A stretch of DNA of 52,892 nt from an uncultured bacterium (GCA_947169285.1 CAMVPB010000006.1:1-52892), one strand, 5' to 3'; positions 41,117-51,148 are shown, counted from the first letter of the stretch. The notes: generated from the sequence alone by a model not told the origin. Translations and numbers: made by a program.

Positions 41117-42415
41117 TTAACTAGTACAGTCAGTTCTAAACTCTGATCTTTTATCTTCATACGCTTTTGGAAGACTAATTTCAGCACCAGATAAATTTTT
41201 TAAACAAGCATGATTATCTTTATAATAGCCTTCCATTTTTGTTAAGCCATAATACTTTTCATTATATAAATCTTTATATGTATATTTTCCCATACCTACA
41301 GGTCTAGTTCCTTCATATACATATATTCCATTAGAAAACGTACCAATAATAAGTCTAACATGGCCATCTTTTATAATTATATCTCCTATTTCAGCTTTTT
41401 TATATATAGTATCAACTAAAGTATCATAATTTTTTAATGACTCACATACATCTTCGCCACTGCTATTTTTACCATATCTGTTACAAGCTTTTATTACTTT
41501 GCTTCCAGGGTAACTAGCATAAGTGTCTTCAGCCTTAAATCCTCCGTTATGAACAGCCCATCCAACAAAAGCTTGACAATCGATTCCACCATAAGCTCCC
41601 AAACAATAAGATTCAATCTCTTCTTCCTTTACTTCATTTCTTACAGAATAATCTATCATAGAAAGCGTTATTGGTATTCCCCATTTTGGATTAGCACCAA
41701 AACTAGTATTATATCTTTGAATAAAGCATTTATGATTACTTATATAAGGAATGTTCACTCCATATTTTATAAATAAATAATTTGAAGCTGATATACTAGC
41801 AGTAGCAACTCCTTCTTTTGTAAATAATCCGGCACTTTTTACAGACCAAGCCACAAAATCATTTAAATTACTTATACTATCATTTTTACTTTTTAAAAAA
41901 TCAGTCAATTTAGTTGTCAAGATTGGCGCTTTTACATCTCTTGATTTTGGTCCGTCATTATATAATTCGTCATATGTTATTATTAATGAGACTGGATCAC
42001 TAATATTATTTTGTTCATCTTTTACATATACATTGTAGTTTCCTGGTAGAACAGCAATTTCAAGAGTATTAGTTGATTTGTTAACCCAATTATCCTCATA
42101 ACCTGTAGGAATCTTATCATCAACCGAAAAATAATAACCTGAAATCTTATTATCAGCTGATTCACTTGTAGCATGTACAGTAACAAAAGAAGCTTTATGC
42201 TCTACACTAGTAATTTCAAGCTTACCATATAAATCATCATTATTACTAGAACTATTACCATTTTGTTTATCATAATTATATTCATAAAAATTGCAGTTTT
42301 TTCCATCTTTATCGCATATTATTGAAAATTCATCAGTCACTATTTCACAAGCACAAAAAAGAAAGAGTGAAATAAAACACAAAAATAATATTCTGAATAA
42401 ATTTCTCTCTTTCAT
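41117..42415 (-). CDS. Lipoprotein cell-wall hydrolase, NlpC/P60-CHAP-like
   Basis: The product has 432 residues with a signal peptide and lipobox (LFCAC). Residues about 60-160 form an Ig-like beta domain. The C-terminal part has DCQAFVGWAVHNGGF (catalytic Cys) and GDIIIKDGHVRLIIG (catalytic His), the pattern of the NlpC/P60 or CHAP cysteine peptidases, as in VirB1-like hydrolases of Gram-positive conjugation systems. With the M15 protein it gives the locus two wall-cutting activities. The starting signal (LFLCFISLFLF) supports export. Confidence 0.8.
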   Translation of the reverse strand: MKERNLFRILFLCFISLFLFCACEIVTDEFSIICDKDGKNCNFYEYNYDKQNGNSSSNNDDLYGKLEITSVEHKASFVTVHATSESADNKISGYYFSVDDKIPTGYEDNWVNKSTNTLEIAVLPGNYNVYVKDEQNNISDPVSLIITYDELYNDGPKSRDVKAPILTTKLTDFLKSKNDSISNLNDFVAWSVKSAGLFTKEGVATASISASNYLFIKYGVNIPYISNHKCFIQRYNTSFGANPKWGIPITLSMIDYSVRNEVKEEEIESYCLGAYGGIDCQAFVGWAVHNGGFKAEDTYASYPGSKVIKACNRYGKNSSGEDVCESLKNYDTLVDTIYKKAEIGDIIIKDGHVRLIIGTFSNGIYVYEGTRPVGMGKYTYKDLYNEKYYGLTKMEGYYKDNHACLKNLSGAEISLPKAYEDKRSEFRTDCTS

Positions 42416-42430
42416 CTTAATCTCCTTTTT

Positions 42431-44221
42431 TTATAGGCCACCGCCACTACCAAATGAATCTAATTCTTGTTGAGTAGCAACTATATTTATTCTCATTCTT
42501 CTAGCACCACAAACAAATAATGCTTGACCCTGTTCAAATCTTTTAATTGAATCCTTTTCTTGATCATTTAAATCTATTAATTTAGCTAAATCTTCAACTG
42601 CCTGTTTCTTTAATCCCATTACAATATAATAAGAAGCATTATCAAATATTGCTTTACCATGAATAATTACTTCTGGAGAAGCAAAGTCTGTAGGTTGTTG
42701 TGTAATAATTATTGTACCAGTATTATACTTTCTACTTCTTCTTTGAACTTGCGCTAAAAATTCAGCGCCTAAAGTATTTTTATCAGCAAGTAATACGTGT
42801 GCTTCATCAACCATCAATATTGTATTAACATCTTTATCTAATGTTAATCCCCAAGCATATTTCAAAATATTAAAGAATAAGGCATTTCTAATATTATCAT
42901 CACTATTCATTACTTCTTTCATATTAAATACTATAAAATCACTTGAAAGTTGAATTGTTGTATGACCAGTAAAATAATATCTTAATTCTTTCACTAATGG
43001 TCTAATTTTTAATTCAAGTCGTTCTAAAACATCTTTTTCTCTAGTTTTTTCTATTATAGAACGAAGTCTAGCTGTTATTGTTGTATATACATCATCAAAA
43101 GTTGGAAACATATCAGAAGTAATTTTTGAAAAATCAGTGTTCTCATCTATTTTAAATCTTCTATATGTTTCTTGTAATATTTCACTAAATAATGTTAAAC
43201 AATCCTCTTCAATATCTGGTGAATAATATTTTAAAAATGCTTTTACATTTTGAAGTGTTCTTGTTATTACAGTATATCCAAGACCAGCTTTTAAATCTTC
43301 TTCATCAACATCTGGAACAACTTCAAGTGGATTTATCATTCCAAATTCTCCACCTTTTCCAAGGCTTATAAAATCTCCACCATATAAGTTAGTCATATCT
43401 TCTAGTTCACCCTCTGGGTCTATCGCTACTATTTTATGACCATTTCTTATGTTACTTCTTAATAGAAGTTTAGCTGTTACAGATTTACCACTACCAGATG
43501 TACCTAATATAACCATATTGGCATTATTTCTATTAAATTCTTTTTTTACTTGATATAAGAATTGATTAAATAATACTATTCCGCCCGAAAAATCAACTCC
43601 TAAAAGACATGATAATCCTGGATCTTTGATACTATCAAATATAAATGGATACATAGCAGCCATTGTTACAGATGGCATTGGAATTCCAATTCTCTCCTCT
43701 ATATCAGATTTAGGGAAAAGTGCAATTGCACTTTTTAATACCTTTTCTTGTTCGAATCTTAAAGGAACTGCTCTAAGACCTAAAGCATCTAAATAGTTTC
43801 TAACTTGAACTTTCTTTCTATCTAGTTCTTCTTGACTATCTGCCATAAGTAATAAATGCATTTGAAAATCAAATATTCTTGCATTAGTTGCTGCTAACAT
43901 ACTAACAAAAGATTCAATTGAATCATAGTCTTGTCTAATTCTTTCTTGAATAGTTATATCCTTTTCTTTATCCAATCTATCTTTTAATTCAGCAACTTCT
44001 CTATTTAACATTTTGCTCAATGAAGAAAAAACAATTGGTATATGTTTTATTAATAATTTTACTCCATCAAGTTGAGTTATATTAGATAAATAACCACTAT
44101 AAATTGATTTTGGATAACTTATTACTGATAAAATAGTACAATACTTGTCACCTATTACTATTTCTGAATTTTTAAATTGTAGTCCTTTTGGAGCTATTTC
44201 ACTTTTAAAAATATTACTCAT
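42431..44221 (-). CDS. VirB4-type secretion ATPase
   Basis: The product has 596 residues. The N-terminal domain starts APKGLQFKNSEIVIGDKY as in Firmicutes VirB4 (TrsE-like) proteins. Walker A is GTSGSGKS at 240-247, Walker B ILMVDEAHVLL near 460, then the conserved QRRSRKYNTG and TQQPTDF. The gene overlaps the upstream 44214 gene by 8 bases. It powers assembly or operation of the channel. Intact and full length. Confidence 0.93.
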   Translation of the reverse strand: MSNIFKSEIAPKGLQFKNSEIVIGDKYCTILSVISYPKSIYSGYLSNITQLDGVKLLIKHIPIVFSSLSKMLNREVAELKDRLDKEKDITIQERIRQDYDSIESFVSMLAATNARIFDFQMHLLLMADSQEELDRKKVQVRNYLDALGLRAVPLRFEQEKVLKSAIALFPKSDIEERIGIPMPSVTMAAMYPFIFDSIKDPGLSCLLGVDFSGGIVLFNQFLYQVKKEFNRNNANMVILGTSGSGKSVTAKLLLRSNIRNGHKIVAIDPEGELEDMTNLYGGDFISLGKGGEFGMINPLEVVPDVDEEDLKAGLGYTVITRTLQNVKAFLKYYSPDIEEDCLTLFSEILQETYRRFKIDENTDFSKITSDMFPTFDDVYTTITARLRSIIEKTREKDVLERLELKIRPLVKELRYYFTGHTTIQLSSDFIVFNMKEVMNSDDNIRNALFFNILKYAWGLTLDKDVNTILMVDEAHVLLADKNTLGAEFLAQVQRRSRKYNTGTIIITQQPTDFASPEVIIHGKAIFDNASYYIVMGLKKQAVEDLAKLIDLNDQEKDSIKRFEQGQALFVCGARRMRINIVATQQELDSFGSGGGL

Positions 44222-44783
44222 TTGAAATCACCGCCTTAAATTCAGTTCTTACGTTAGAATTGAAAAAGCTATCTAGCAAATCCCTTAGATCATCATTTGT
44301 TGTTTGCCTTGAATCAAGTCCACAAGCAGCTAAACCAGAAATTAAATTTCTTATTCTTTTAGCAATAATATCTGGTTTCTTTTCTTTAAATAATATAAAG
44401 AATTCTTTATCGACTGCGCCTAATTCCTTATTCATAAATAATTCAGCTTTATTAATATCTTCTCTTAATAATTTTTTAATGCCAATGTTTTGCATTGAAT
44501 TTAATTGTACTTGCAAATGATTTATATATAAACTAAGATCTACTGGTTTATCAGTTACCATTAGCCAAAATTCATAATCAATAGTTCCATAAAAATCTCT
44601 TAAATTATATATAACATTATTCTGACTATCATTATCTAAAATAAATATGTTTTTAGGTGTAATTTTAACACCTGTTAATAACATATTATTCTCAAGTTGA
44701 ATTGCATTATTCTCAATTCCTTTTACAGGTAACCAATTTTCAGCATACTTATTATCTTCAGTTTTATTTTTCATCGTATACAC
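44214..44783 (-). CDS. Small cytoplasmic T4SS component, VirB4 N-terminal-domain-like
   Basis: The product has 189 residues without a membrane segment. It begins MKNKTEDNKYAENWLPVKGI and contains VDLSLYINHLQVQLNSMQ and FFILFKEKK, reminiscent of the N-terminal domain that precedes the ATPase in longer VirB4 proteins. It may be that domain encoded separately (split VirB4). It overlaps PrgI-like by 20 bases and virB4 by 8 bases. Confidence 0.6.
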   Translation of the reverse strand: MYTMKNKTEDNKYAENWLPVKGIENNAIQLENNMLLTGVKITPKNIFILDNDSQNNVIYNLRDFYGTIDYEFWLMVTDKPVDLSLYINHLQVQLNSMQNIGIKKLLREDINKAELFMNKELGAVDKEFFILFKEKKPDIIAKRIRNLISGLAACGLDSRQTTNDDLRDLLDSFFNSNVRTEFKAVISNE

Positions 44784-45081
44784 ACCAACCTTTCCATTTA
44801 AATTCCTTTGTATTTGTAAAATAATCTACAACTTCTTTAATTAATACCAATGTATTATGATAATTCGGTATTGGTAAAGTTAAGAAAGCGCCTATTAAAG
44901 CTGGTAATAGTTCAATTATAACCAATCCAAATGAATCAGCACCTAAAATAAAGAAAAGAGCAAACGTTATTAACCCACCTGTTAAAACAATAGCTAAATC
45001 AATAGGTCTATACACTGATAGAATTAACATTCCCCTTTTACTATTAGCAGGAATTAAATATTCTTGTCGTTCTACATCCAT
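44764..45081 (-). CDS. PrgI/TcpE-like small membrane protein
   Basis: The product has 105 residues with two membrane helices (about 27-50 and 53-72). The N-terminal YLIPANSKRGMLILSVYRPI and the helix pair match the PrgI family (VirB3-like) that sits next to VirB4 in Gram-positive T4SS. Position and topology agree. Confidence 0.75.
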   Translation of the reverse strand: MDVERQEYLIPANSKRGMLILSVYRPIDLAIVLTGGLITFALFFILGADSFGLVIIELLPALIGAFLTLPIPNYHNTLVLIKEVVDYFTNTKEFKWKGWCVYDEK

Positions 45082-45096
45082 ATTCTTTTTTCCTTT

Positions 45097-47241
45097 CTAT
45101 TCTCCAATGTCCCCATTAAACTCTTCATATTGTCTTGTATTTTCCGCTTCATTAAGATGTTCCTTATTTTTTTCTATTTGTTCTGCGTTTAATCTTCCAT
45201 CATAATTTATAGATTCTTGTTCTTCTCCTTCGCCACGATTTTCATTTAAAGTAGAATCATTCCCCGAAACTCTTTCGCCTCGTGCCAATCTTTCATTTCT
45301 TTGTTCTTCAGCAGCAGAATCTTCTATTATTCTAGGTTCTGCCTCTGGGATAGGATTTGTGTTTGGAGTTGGATTTACATTTTGAGGACGTTGTTGACCT
45401 TCTTGATACTTTATTTCAGCATTCATATCAATATCCCCAAATGCTGAACCGCTTGCAACTGATGGAGCTCCCATATCCCTTGCTGGAGCATGTGTAGTTC
45501 CACTTGCGTCTAATTGACCACCTTGATTTCTCAATTCATCATCTTGTCTTGTTTGATACTTCATTTTCAATGTGTTTTTTAATTGCTGCTGAGCATTTAA
45601 ATGCTCTTGATCATCTAATACCGAAGCATAAGCACTACTTGTATTATATCCTTCTTTCATCGGGGTTTGCTCTGAATTTCGATTAATAGGATTATTGATA
45701 GTAGTAGCTTCCACTGGATTATTAGTACTAGAATTTGCTGTTTCTCTTGCACGTCTAAGTGTTTCTTCTTCTCGAAGTTTTTGCTTTGCCGCTTTTTCTT
45801 CTGCAGCCGCAGTTTTTCTTTCTTTTACACTGTTACTAGCGTATTCATTAGCTTGTTTTTCATTTGCTTCTTTTCTTTTGCTCCTAGCTTCTTGATTATG
45901 ATTATTAGCAAACTTTCCAATATTTGAAGTGGCTTTTTCTCCAATTGTGTTGTTTCCTAGTTTAGTTAAACCGTTTCCAACATTCTTTTTAAATCCTTGC
46001 CCAGCATTATGCAATGCTGCTTTTGCTGTTCCGACAAAACCTGCTTTTCCTCTGATTCCACCTGCTATACCAGTTCCTAATCCGCCAATAATACCAGATG
46101 TTGTTCCTAAAGTGAGTGATGCTATACTGCCAACAATGCCTAAAGTTTTAGCAACTAGTCCTTTACCACTTGTTATTTCTACTCCAAGTATTTTGCTAAT
46201 TAACTTTGGTAAATTTATATAAAATAAATATAATGAAACAAATATAACAATCAATAACGCAACTTTGAAAAATATTGGAAATGATGCTAAAAAGTTTTGA
46301 TTATTGAAAGCAATAACCATATCTCCACTTATTACATCATTACCAACTCCTGTTATCAATATGCTCATTAATGCCATCATTAGATATACAATTAGGTATG
46401 AAATAAATATTTTAGCAAATAACTGAGCATATGTGCTTACATATGTTGATATGTATTTTTTTAATATTTCTTCTCCTTTTTTAGGAATTATATACCCCAT
46501 TGCAGCAACTGGCATTATGACCCTTAAAATCATTATATTAAACGCCCTAACTCCAATATCAATAGCGAATGTTACATACATTACTACTGCTAATAAACCA
46601 CAAAACGTTGATACTATTGGATATTCATATTTAATGTCATCACTAGCATGTTCAACTATTTGATAAAATTTTTTTTCTCCATTAAGAATTGCAGGTTTTA
46701 AAGTAGCATCTCCTTCTGCTGCCGCATCTGAAGGATCCGGATTATCATAAAACGAAAAAAACAAATTATATGATATCCATCTTCCCGACCCAATAAAAAT
46801 TTCATATTGATTTTTTGCAATACTTTCATCATCTGGTTGATTGTTACTTTCTACACTATTATTACCTATCACTAATTTTTCTATTACATTTTCATCCAAA
46901 ATAGCATTTTGAAGATTATCAAGTAAACCAAAAGCAAAATTACCTGCTACCAATAATCCGACAGATACAATAATTTTTGTTATAAGTTTTGAGCCACCTT
47001 CGAGATTCTTGTTAGAAGGATCTATAATGAGAGTAAGTAAATTAAATGCCACAATGAATAGCATTACAACACCGAATAATACTTGTATACGTACAACAAT
47101 AGTAGATAAAATAGCTTGTAAACTTGAAAAATTCAATCTACACATCACAGCAAAAAGTGCATATGCATAAGTTAATAATTCATACACAACCCAATCAAAC
47201 CATAATGCAATTGTTTTTAAAACTATGAGTAAGTATTTCAT
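45097..47241 (-). CDS. VirB6/TrbL-like polytopic channel protein with long disordered tail
   Basis: The product has 714 residues. About seven membrane helices fall in residues 1-380, with a Gly-rich segment (TSGIIGGLGTGIAGGIRG) at its end. The final 320 residues are hydrophilic, rich in Gln, Asn, Glu and Ala, and partly coiled coil, unusual in length for VirB6. The topology and its place between PrgI and the putative pilins fit the inner-membrane core of a T4SS. Confidence 0.78.
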   Translation of the reverse strand: MKYLLIVLKTIALWFDWVVYELLTYAYALFAVMCRLNFSSLQAILSTIVVRIQVLFGVVMLFIVAFNLLTLIIDPSNKNLEGGSKLITKIIVSVGLLVAGNFAFGLLDNLQNAILDENVIEKLVIGNNSVESNNQPDDESIAKNQYEIFIGSGRWISYNLFFSFYDNPDPSDAAAEGDATLKPAILNGEKKFYQIVEHASDDIKYEYPIVSTFCGLLAVVMYVTFAIDIGVRAFNIMILRVIMPVAAMGYIIPKKGEEILKKYISTYVSTYAQLFAKIFISYLIVYLMMALMSILITGVGNDVISGDMVIAFNNQNFLASFPIFFKVALLIVIFVSLYLFYINLPKLISKILGVEITSGKGLVAKTLGIVGSIASLTLGTTSGIIGGLGTGIAGGIRGKAGFVGTAKAALHNAGQGFKKNVGNGLTKLGNNTIGEKATSNIGKFANNHNQEARSKRKEANEKQANEYASNSVKERKTAAAEEKAAKQKLREEETLRRARETANSSTNNPVEATTINNPINRNSEQTPMKEGYNTSSAYASVLDDQEHLNAQQQLKNTLKMKYQTRQDDELRNQGGQLDASGTTHAPARDMGAPSVASGSAFGDIDMNAEIKYQEGQQRPQNVNPTPNTNPIPEAEPRIIEDSAAEEQRNERLARGERVSGNDSTLNENRGEGEEQESINYDGRLNAEQIEKNKEHLNEAENTRQYEEFNGDIGE

Positions 47242-47259
47242 TATGTACCTCCTTTTATG

Positions 47260-48675
47260 TTAATTTAAAAAGCATAGTCCATTTTTAATTTCAATTATTG
47301 ATAACACTATATTTATAAGTGTTGGTAAAATCAATAATACTAACAATATTACAAATCTTTTTGTTAAATTCTTAGTTGCACTCTTAATCGGTGAATCATC
47401 TGCACCAGAAATAGCTTTAATAAAATCTAATGTTGTAAAAATAACAAATAATGACACAGCAACAATTCTCATATATTTGAAAATTTCTCTTAATATTTTG
47501 CCTAGTTGCCCTTTACCATTTTTGCCGAAAATTCCTTCACATGTTATTTTTCCAGTACCAACAGCATATATATTACTTAATGAGGCGGCAATATTATCAC
47601 CATCAAATTTTTCCATAGATTTTATTGTATTATAGTCAGTTGTAAAATATTTTTTATCCTCAGTCCAATCGCCATTTTTAAATTTTGTATTTCTATTTTT
47701 TGTTCCAAGGCAATAGTATGCATTAATGTCTTTTTCTAAAGTCCCAATATATGACTTAGTCTTTGAATGAAATTCTTTAGGTGACACACATTTTCCAAAA
47801 CAAGAGTTTTCACAATCGCCTAAAACTTCACACACCCAATATCTGTCTCCCAAATCATCAATATAATTCCAACAGTTTTTGCCGCTTTGTAGTGTATAAA
47901 CTGATTTATTGAGAGCTTCATCATCTGTATATAGTATTTTTCCATAGCAATAATCATGCTCTTGTTTTAAACATTCATCCATCGTGTTATCAAATAATTC
48001 CATTGTTCCTGTTACTTTCTCCCAATTCCATGGAAATGAAAGAGTCCATAAAACTCCCCAGCCAAAATTTGACCAAGAATCACCTTCACCTTGAAAGTTT
48101 AATGGTGAGTATGTGTAATAGTTTTTCTTTAAATTGTAATCATCGCAATAATATGCATATCCATCTTTTGTTGAATGACAAGTACCGCAATACTTTTCAC
48201 ACTCAGACTTTGCGTAACTAGAGTCTGCATTTTTTACATTTTCTAAAATTTCTTGTTCTTCTTGTCTTTTAGTGATACCGCCCTTGTAAGAATCAGTAAA
48301 AGTAAAAATCGAGTCGTTTTGATATTTATTAGGATTATTCTTTTTATCCCAATAAATTACTGGAAAAAAAATTTTTTTAGTTGGATTTGGATTTAGTTTG
48401 AAATATGTGAAACCGATTCCTCCTCCATCACTATCTTTAGATACACAGTAATATATGCCTGTAAAAGAATTGAAATTTTTAAGAAAAAAAGGCTTATTAT
48501 CGTATAATTTTGAAGATCCACCTGTTGGAATATAATTTCCAGTTTGTGCATCACAAATTGTAGGATTTATTTTTGCCACTTCCTGTGCATTTGCCGCTTT
48601 TATATTATTTATATTAAAAAGAAAAATTGATATTATTAAAATACTAATAATTCTTCTAAAACTTTTCTTATTCAT
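47260..48675 (-). CDS. Secreted Cys-rich protein with VirB2-like C-terminal helix pair
   Basis: The product has 471 residues with a signal peptide (ISILIISIFLFNINNIKA). The ectodomain of about 370 residues contains roughly 20 Cys, including CEKYCGTCHSTKDGYAYYC and CENSCFGKC, which is exceptional for this AT-rich lineage. The C-terminus carries two membrane helices: MRIVAVSLFVIFTTLDFIKA, a charged turn (GADDSPIKSATKNLTKR) and FVILLVLLILPTLINIVL. That helix pair matches the other two pilin-like proteins of this locus. It may be a surface adhesin anchored through a pilin-like module. Confidence 0.7.
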   Translation of the reverse strand: MNKKSFRRIISILIISIFLFNINNIKAANAQEVAKINPTICDAQTGNYIPTGGSSKLYDNKPFFLKNFNSFTGIYYCVSKDSDGGGIGFTYFKLNPNPTKKIFFPVIYWDKKNNPNKYQNDSIFTFTDSYKGGITKRQEEQEILENVKNADSSYAKSECEKYCGTCHSTKDGYAYYCDDYNLKKNYYTYSPLNFQGEGDSWSNFGWGVLWTLSFPWNWEKVTGTMELFDNTMDECLKQEHDYCYGKILYTDDEALNKSVYTLQSGKNCWNYIDDLGDRYWVCEVLGDCENSCFGKCVSPKEFHSKTKSYIGTLEKDINAYYCLGTKNRNTKFKNGDWTEDKKYFTTDYNTIKSMEKFDGDNIAASLSNIYAVGTGKITCEGIFGKNGKGQLGKILREIFKYMRIVAVSLFVIFTTLDFIKAISGADDSPIKSATKNLTKRFVILLVLLILPTLINIVLSIIEIKNGLCFLN

Positions 48676-48742
48676 TTTATCACCTATTCTAAAATTTATT
48701 ATATCATAGTTTTATGGAATTTCAAACATATTTATTAAAGAA

Positions 48743-48787
48743 AAGAATTAGAATTTTGCTTTATTATTAAGCTAAATTCTAATTCTT
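48743..48787 (-). terminator. Terminator after the 48779 gene
   Basis: AAGAATTAGAATT/AATTCTAATTCTT stem of 13 bp around a long loop, overlapping the stop codon; moderate T-run on the minus strand. Confidence 0.65.
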
Positions 48788-49672
48788 ATGGTATTTTATT
48801 TCTATTTTAAAATCTTTGTATTCAGAACTATTAAAACTTATAGTGACGCCAGAAGGAAAGTTTATTAGTTTAAAATTATTACCACTCATATCAGAAATTG
48901 TAAATGTTTTTTGCCTTATTTCACCAGTTTCCTTATCATAAACACTTGGATCAAGTTCAAATTGAATATACATACTATTATCAAATTCTAGTTCTTGTGT
49001 AACATTAGAAAAACTAACATTTGTATCTAATTTTCCAATTTCATAATTCTTACAAGAGGAACTAGAACCATCATAACGAACGGTGTCCTCAGTTGAAGTA
49101 TCTGTTTCATATGTTTTTTCGCCATCATCAAAAATAGTTATTTCTGCCCAGTAATCAACAAGTTTTGAGCAATCTTTTATCTTCACAGGAACTTGCCAGT
49201 GATAATCTTGAGTTGGTTGTATAGGAGTATTTTCCGAACTGCCGCCAGAGCCGCTTCCTGAACCACTTCCAGATCCTTGGCTATAGCACACTTCCGGATC
49301 AGAAATATAATTGAAATTAACTCTATTTGTACATTGTGAAGAAGTTGCATGCAATACACATATACCTTCTATATCGTCTTTGTCTGAAGTTGTATGAGTA
49401 AGATTTAATAGAATTGAAATGAAAGTTGGAAGTAAAAACACTATGGCCGCTAAAACAAACTTTATACCCAAACGTTTTACAACTGGCATCATTTCTTTGT
49501 CTGAACCACTTGTCACAACTTTTATTAAGTCAATTATACCGAATATAAGTAGTACAACTGGTACAGCAATTCTTAAAACAAAAACTCCTAATCCAAGTAA
49601 ATAAAAAGTATTTATTTTACTTTGAGTCATACAATCAATTATCAATAAATTATTTATAAATAAATTCATCAT
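48779..49672 (-). CDS. VirB2/pilin-like membrane protein with extracellular tail
   Basis: The product has 297 residues. The N-terminal region has two membrane helices (VLRIAVPVVLLIFGIIDLIK and FVLAAIVFLLPTFISILLNL) around a charged turn (TSGSDKEMMPVVKRLG). A Ser/Gly linker (GSGSGSGSGG) then leads into a secreted beta-rich domain of about 140 residues with several Cys. It combines a pilin-like module with an exposed domain in the reverse order of the 47260 protein. It is probably a T4SS surface component. Confidence 0.68.
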   Translation of the reverse strand: MMNLFINNLLIIDCMTQSKINTFYLLGLGVFVLRIAVPVVLLIFGIIDLIKVVTSGSDKEMMPVVKRLGIKFVLAAIVFLLPTFISILLNLTHTTSDKDDIEGICVLHATSSQCTNRVNFNYISDPEVCYSQGSGSGSGSGSGGSSENTPIQPTQDYHWQVPVKIKDCSKLVDYWAEITIFDDGEKTYETDTSTEDTVRYDGSSSSCKNYEIGKLDTNVSFSNVTQELEFDNSMYIQFELDPSVYDKETGEIRQKTFTISDMSGNNFKLINFPSGVTISFNSSEYKDFKIEIKYHKN

Positions 49673-49720
49673 TCATCATTCCTAATCATAATATGATTAT
49701 AACATATTTTAATATAAAAA

Positions 49721-49740
49721 AAAGCACAATGTTGCGCTTT
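49721..49740 (-). terminator. Terminator after the 49740 gene
   Basis: AAAGCGCAA/TTGTGCTTT (one G-U pair) with a 2-base loop, then a run of T on the minus strand. Confidence 0.7.
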
Positions 49741-50093
49741 TATTCAACTCTAAATGTAAAAATATTTTTTAAAGCCGTACAGCTTTGAGTTATAACTTCA
49801 CCATTTTCTGTTGTGTATTCATTTCCAACAACTCTTAGTAGCAAACCTATTATGATAGGTAATAAGAATACCGCAACCGCTGCAACCACTTTTTTAATAA
49901 GTAAATTTGTAGCTTTTTTGATTTCTTTATCTTCCTGCGATGTAACAGCCTTAACTAAATCTGTTATCGCAACAACAAGCAAAACAACTGGTACTACAAT
50001 AAATAAAACAGTAACTACAATATCAACATATCTTACTATTTTCAAAACGTCTGTATCTGTGCAGAAATCAAATAATAAATATAAATAATTCAT
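49740..50093 (-). CDS. VirB2/TrbC-like pilin candidate
   Basis: The product has 117 residues, mostly two helices: VDIVVTVLFIVVPVVLLVVAI and VVAAVAVFLLPIIIGLLLRV, separated by TDLVKAVTSQEDKEIKKATN. The size, helix spacing and charged turn match VirB2-like pilins. The same helix pair recurs at the C-terminus of the 47260 product and the N-terminus of the 48779 product. Its own promoter at 50130-50158 and terminator suggest high independent expression, as expected for a pilin. Confidence 0.7.
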   Translation of the reverse strand: MNYLYLLFDFCTDTDVLKIVRYVDIVVTVLFIVVPVVLLVVAITDLVKAVTSQEDKEIKKATNLLIKKVVAAVAVFLLPIIIGLLLRVVGNEYTTENGEVITQSCTALKNIFTFRVE

Positions 50094-50129
50094 TTTTTTC
50101 TCTCCTTCTTACTAATAATTCATAATTTA

Positions 50130-50158
50130 AGTTTATATTAAATAGTTTTAAATGTCAA
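50130..50158 (-). promoter_or_regulatory. Promoter of the pilin-like gene
   Basis: TTGACA (50153-50158), 17 bases, TAAACT (50130-50135) on the minus strand. Confidence 0.7.
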
Positions 50159-50178
50159 TAATTGTTTACATAATTTTG

Positions 50179-51147
50179 TCAAAAGAATGATTTTCTTTTT
50201 TCTGTATCATCATGGATTATATTTCCATTGTTTGTTTTATTAAACCCTAACTTTGTTAATAAATTTATAACTTGAGGGTTTACTTTATCTCTTTCATTTA
50301 TATTTCTAATAATATCAAATAACTTTAAACCGCTTTCTTTTTCAAAATCCTGTAATTTAGGTAATGATATACTAGTTCTATTAATAACTACTTTTTTATC
50401 TTGCAAAAAAGATAATAAATTTGGGTTTAAATCTAAAGCTTTATTTAATTTTAATATACTAGGTTCTAACAAATATAATGTTTCTTTTATTATAAACTCA
50501 TTATCATAATCATTTTGATCAACAAGTATTACGTCAGGATAAGGTTCATTTAAAATTTCATTTATAAAATCATCACTACTAACGCTTATCATATTTTCAT
50601 TTTGAAAGTATTTGAAATCATCTTTATTAATCTCTACACATTTAACAATATATTTTTTAGATAATTCTTGCATCATCATGTAGACTAGTGTTGTTGCTCC
50701 TGCATTTGAAGTTACATTTTTTATACCTATTACTCTAGATTTTACATTTATTTCTGGAGCATTAATAGAATCTTGAAAATCTAACGATGTTCTTGGATTA
50801 TTATAAAGTTCAATAACATCATTTAACTCAAATGCATAATTATATATTTTTAAATTTACTAAATTATTTATAAAAATAGCGTTGTCAAATTCTGGAATAT
50901 TATCAATATATAATATTGTTTTATTAACATCTAAAATACTAAATATTTTTTTGAGTTCCTCAATTAAATATGAAATATTATTGTAGTTTTGTATTGAAGT
51001 TATATCTAGTATTATTCTTTCATAATAATAATTACTAAAAGCATTAATAATTTGCTCTGAAGTAAAAGTTCCTTCTAAAACTCCCGATACTTCTATGCCA
51101 ATGTTTCTTAGTTCATTTCTATATTTATTTGAAACTATGACATTCAT
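50179..51147 (-). CDS. CpaE/TadZ-like ParA-family protein
   Basis: The product has 322 residues. An N-terminal receiver-like domain (about 1-120) is followed by a MinD/ParA-like fold starting VIGIKNVTSNAGATTLVYMM. The deviant Walker A (KN..NAGATT) lacks the usual GKT, so ATP hydrolysis is doubtful. VILVDQNDYDNEF takes the place of the Walker B region. TadZ/CpaE proteins localise pilus machines to the cell pole; here it could position the T4SS-like apparatus. It follows the sortase gene by 1 base. Confidence 0.7.
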   Translation of the reverse strand: MNVIVSNKYRNELRNIGIEVSGVLEGTFTSEQIINAFSNYYYERIILDITSIQNYNNISYLIEELKKIFSILDVNKTILYIDNIPEFDNAIFINNLVNLKIYNYAFELNDVIELYNNPRTSLDFQDSINAPEINVKSRVIGIKNVTSNAGATTLVYMMMQELSKKYIVKCVEINKDDFKYFQNENMISVSSDDFINEILNEPYPDVILVDQNDYDNEFIIKETLYLLEPSILKLNKALDLNPNLLSFLQDKKVVINRTSISLPKLQDFEKESGLKLFDIIRNINERDKVNPQVINLLTKLGFNKTNNGNIIHDDTEKRKSFF

Positions 51148-51148
51148 A

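Noticed and set aside
45504-46663. Plus-strand open frames inside the VirB6-like gene
   Set aside because: Shadows of the opposite strand in a Gln/Ala/Gly-rich region; no start signals.
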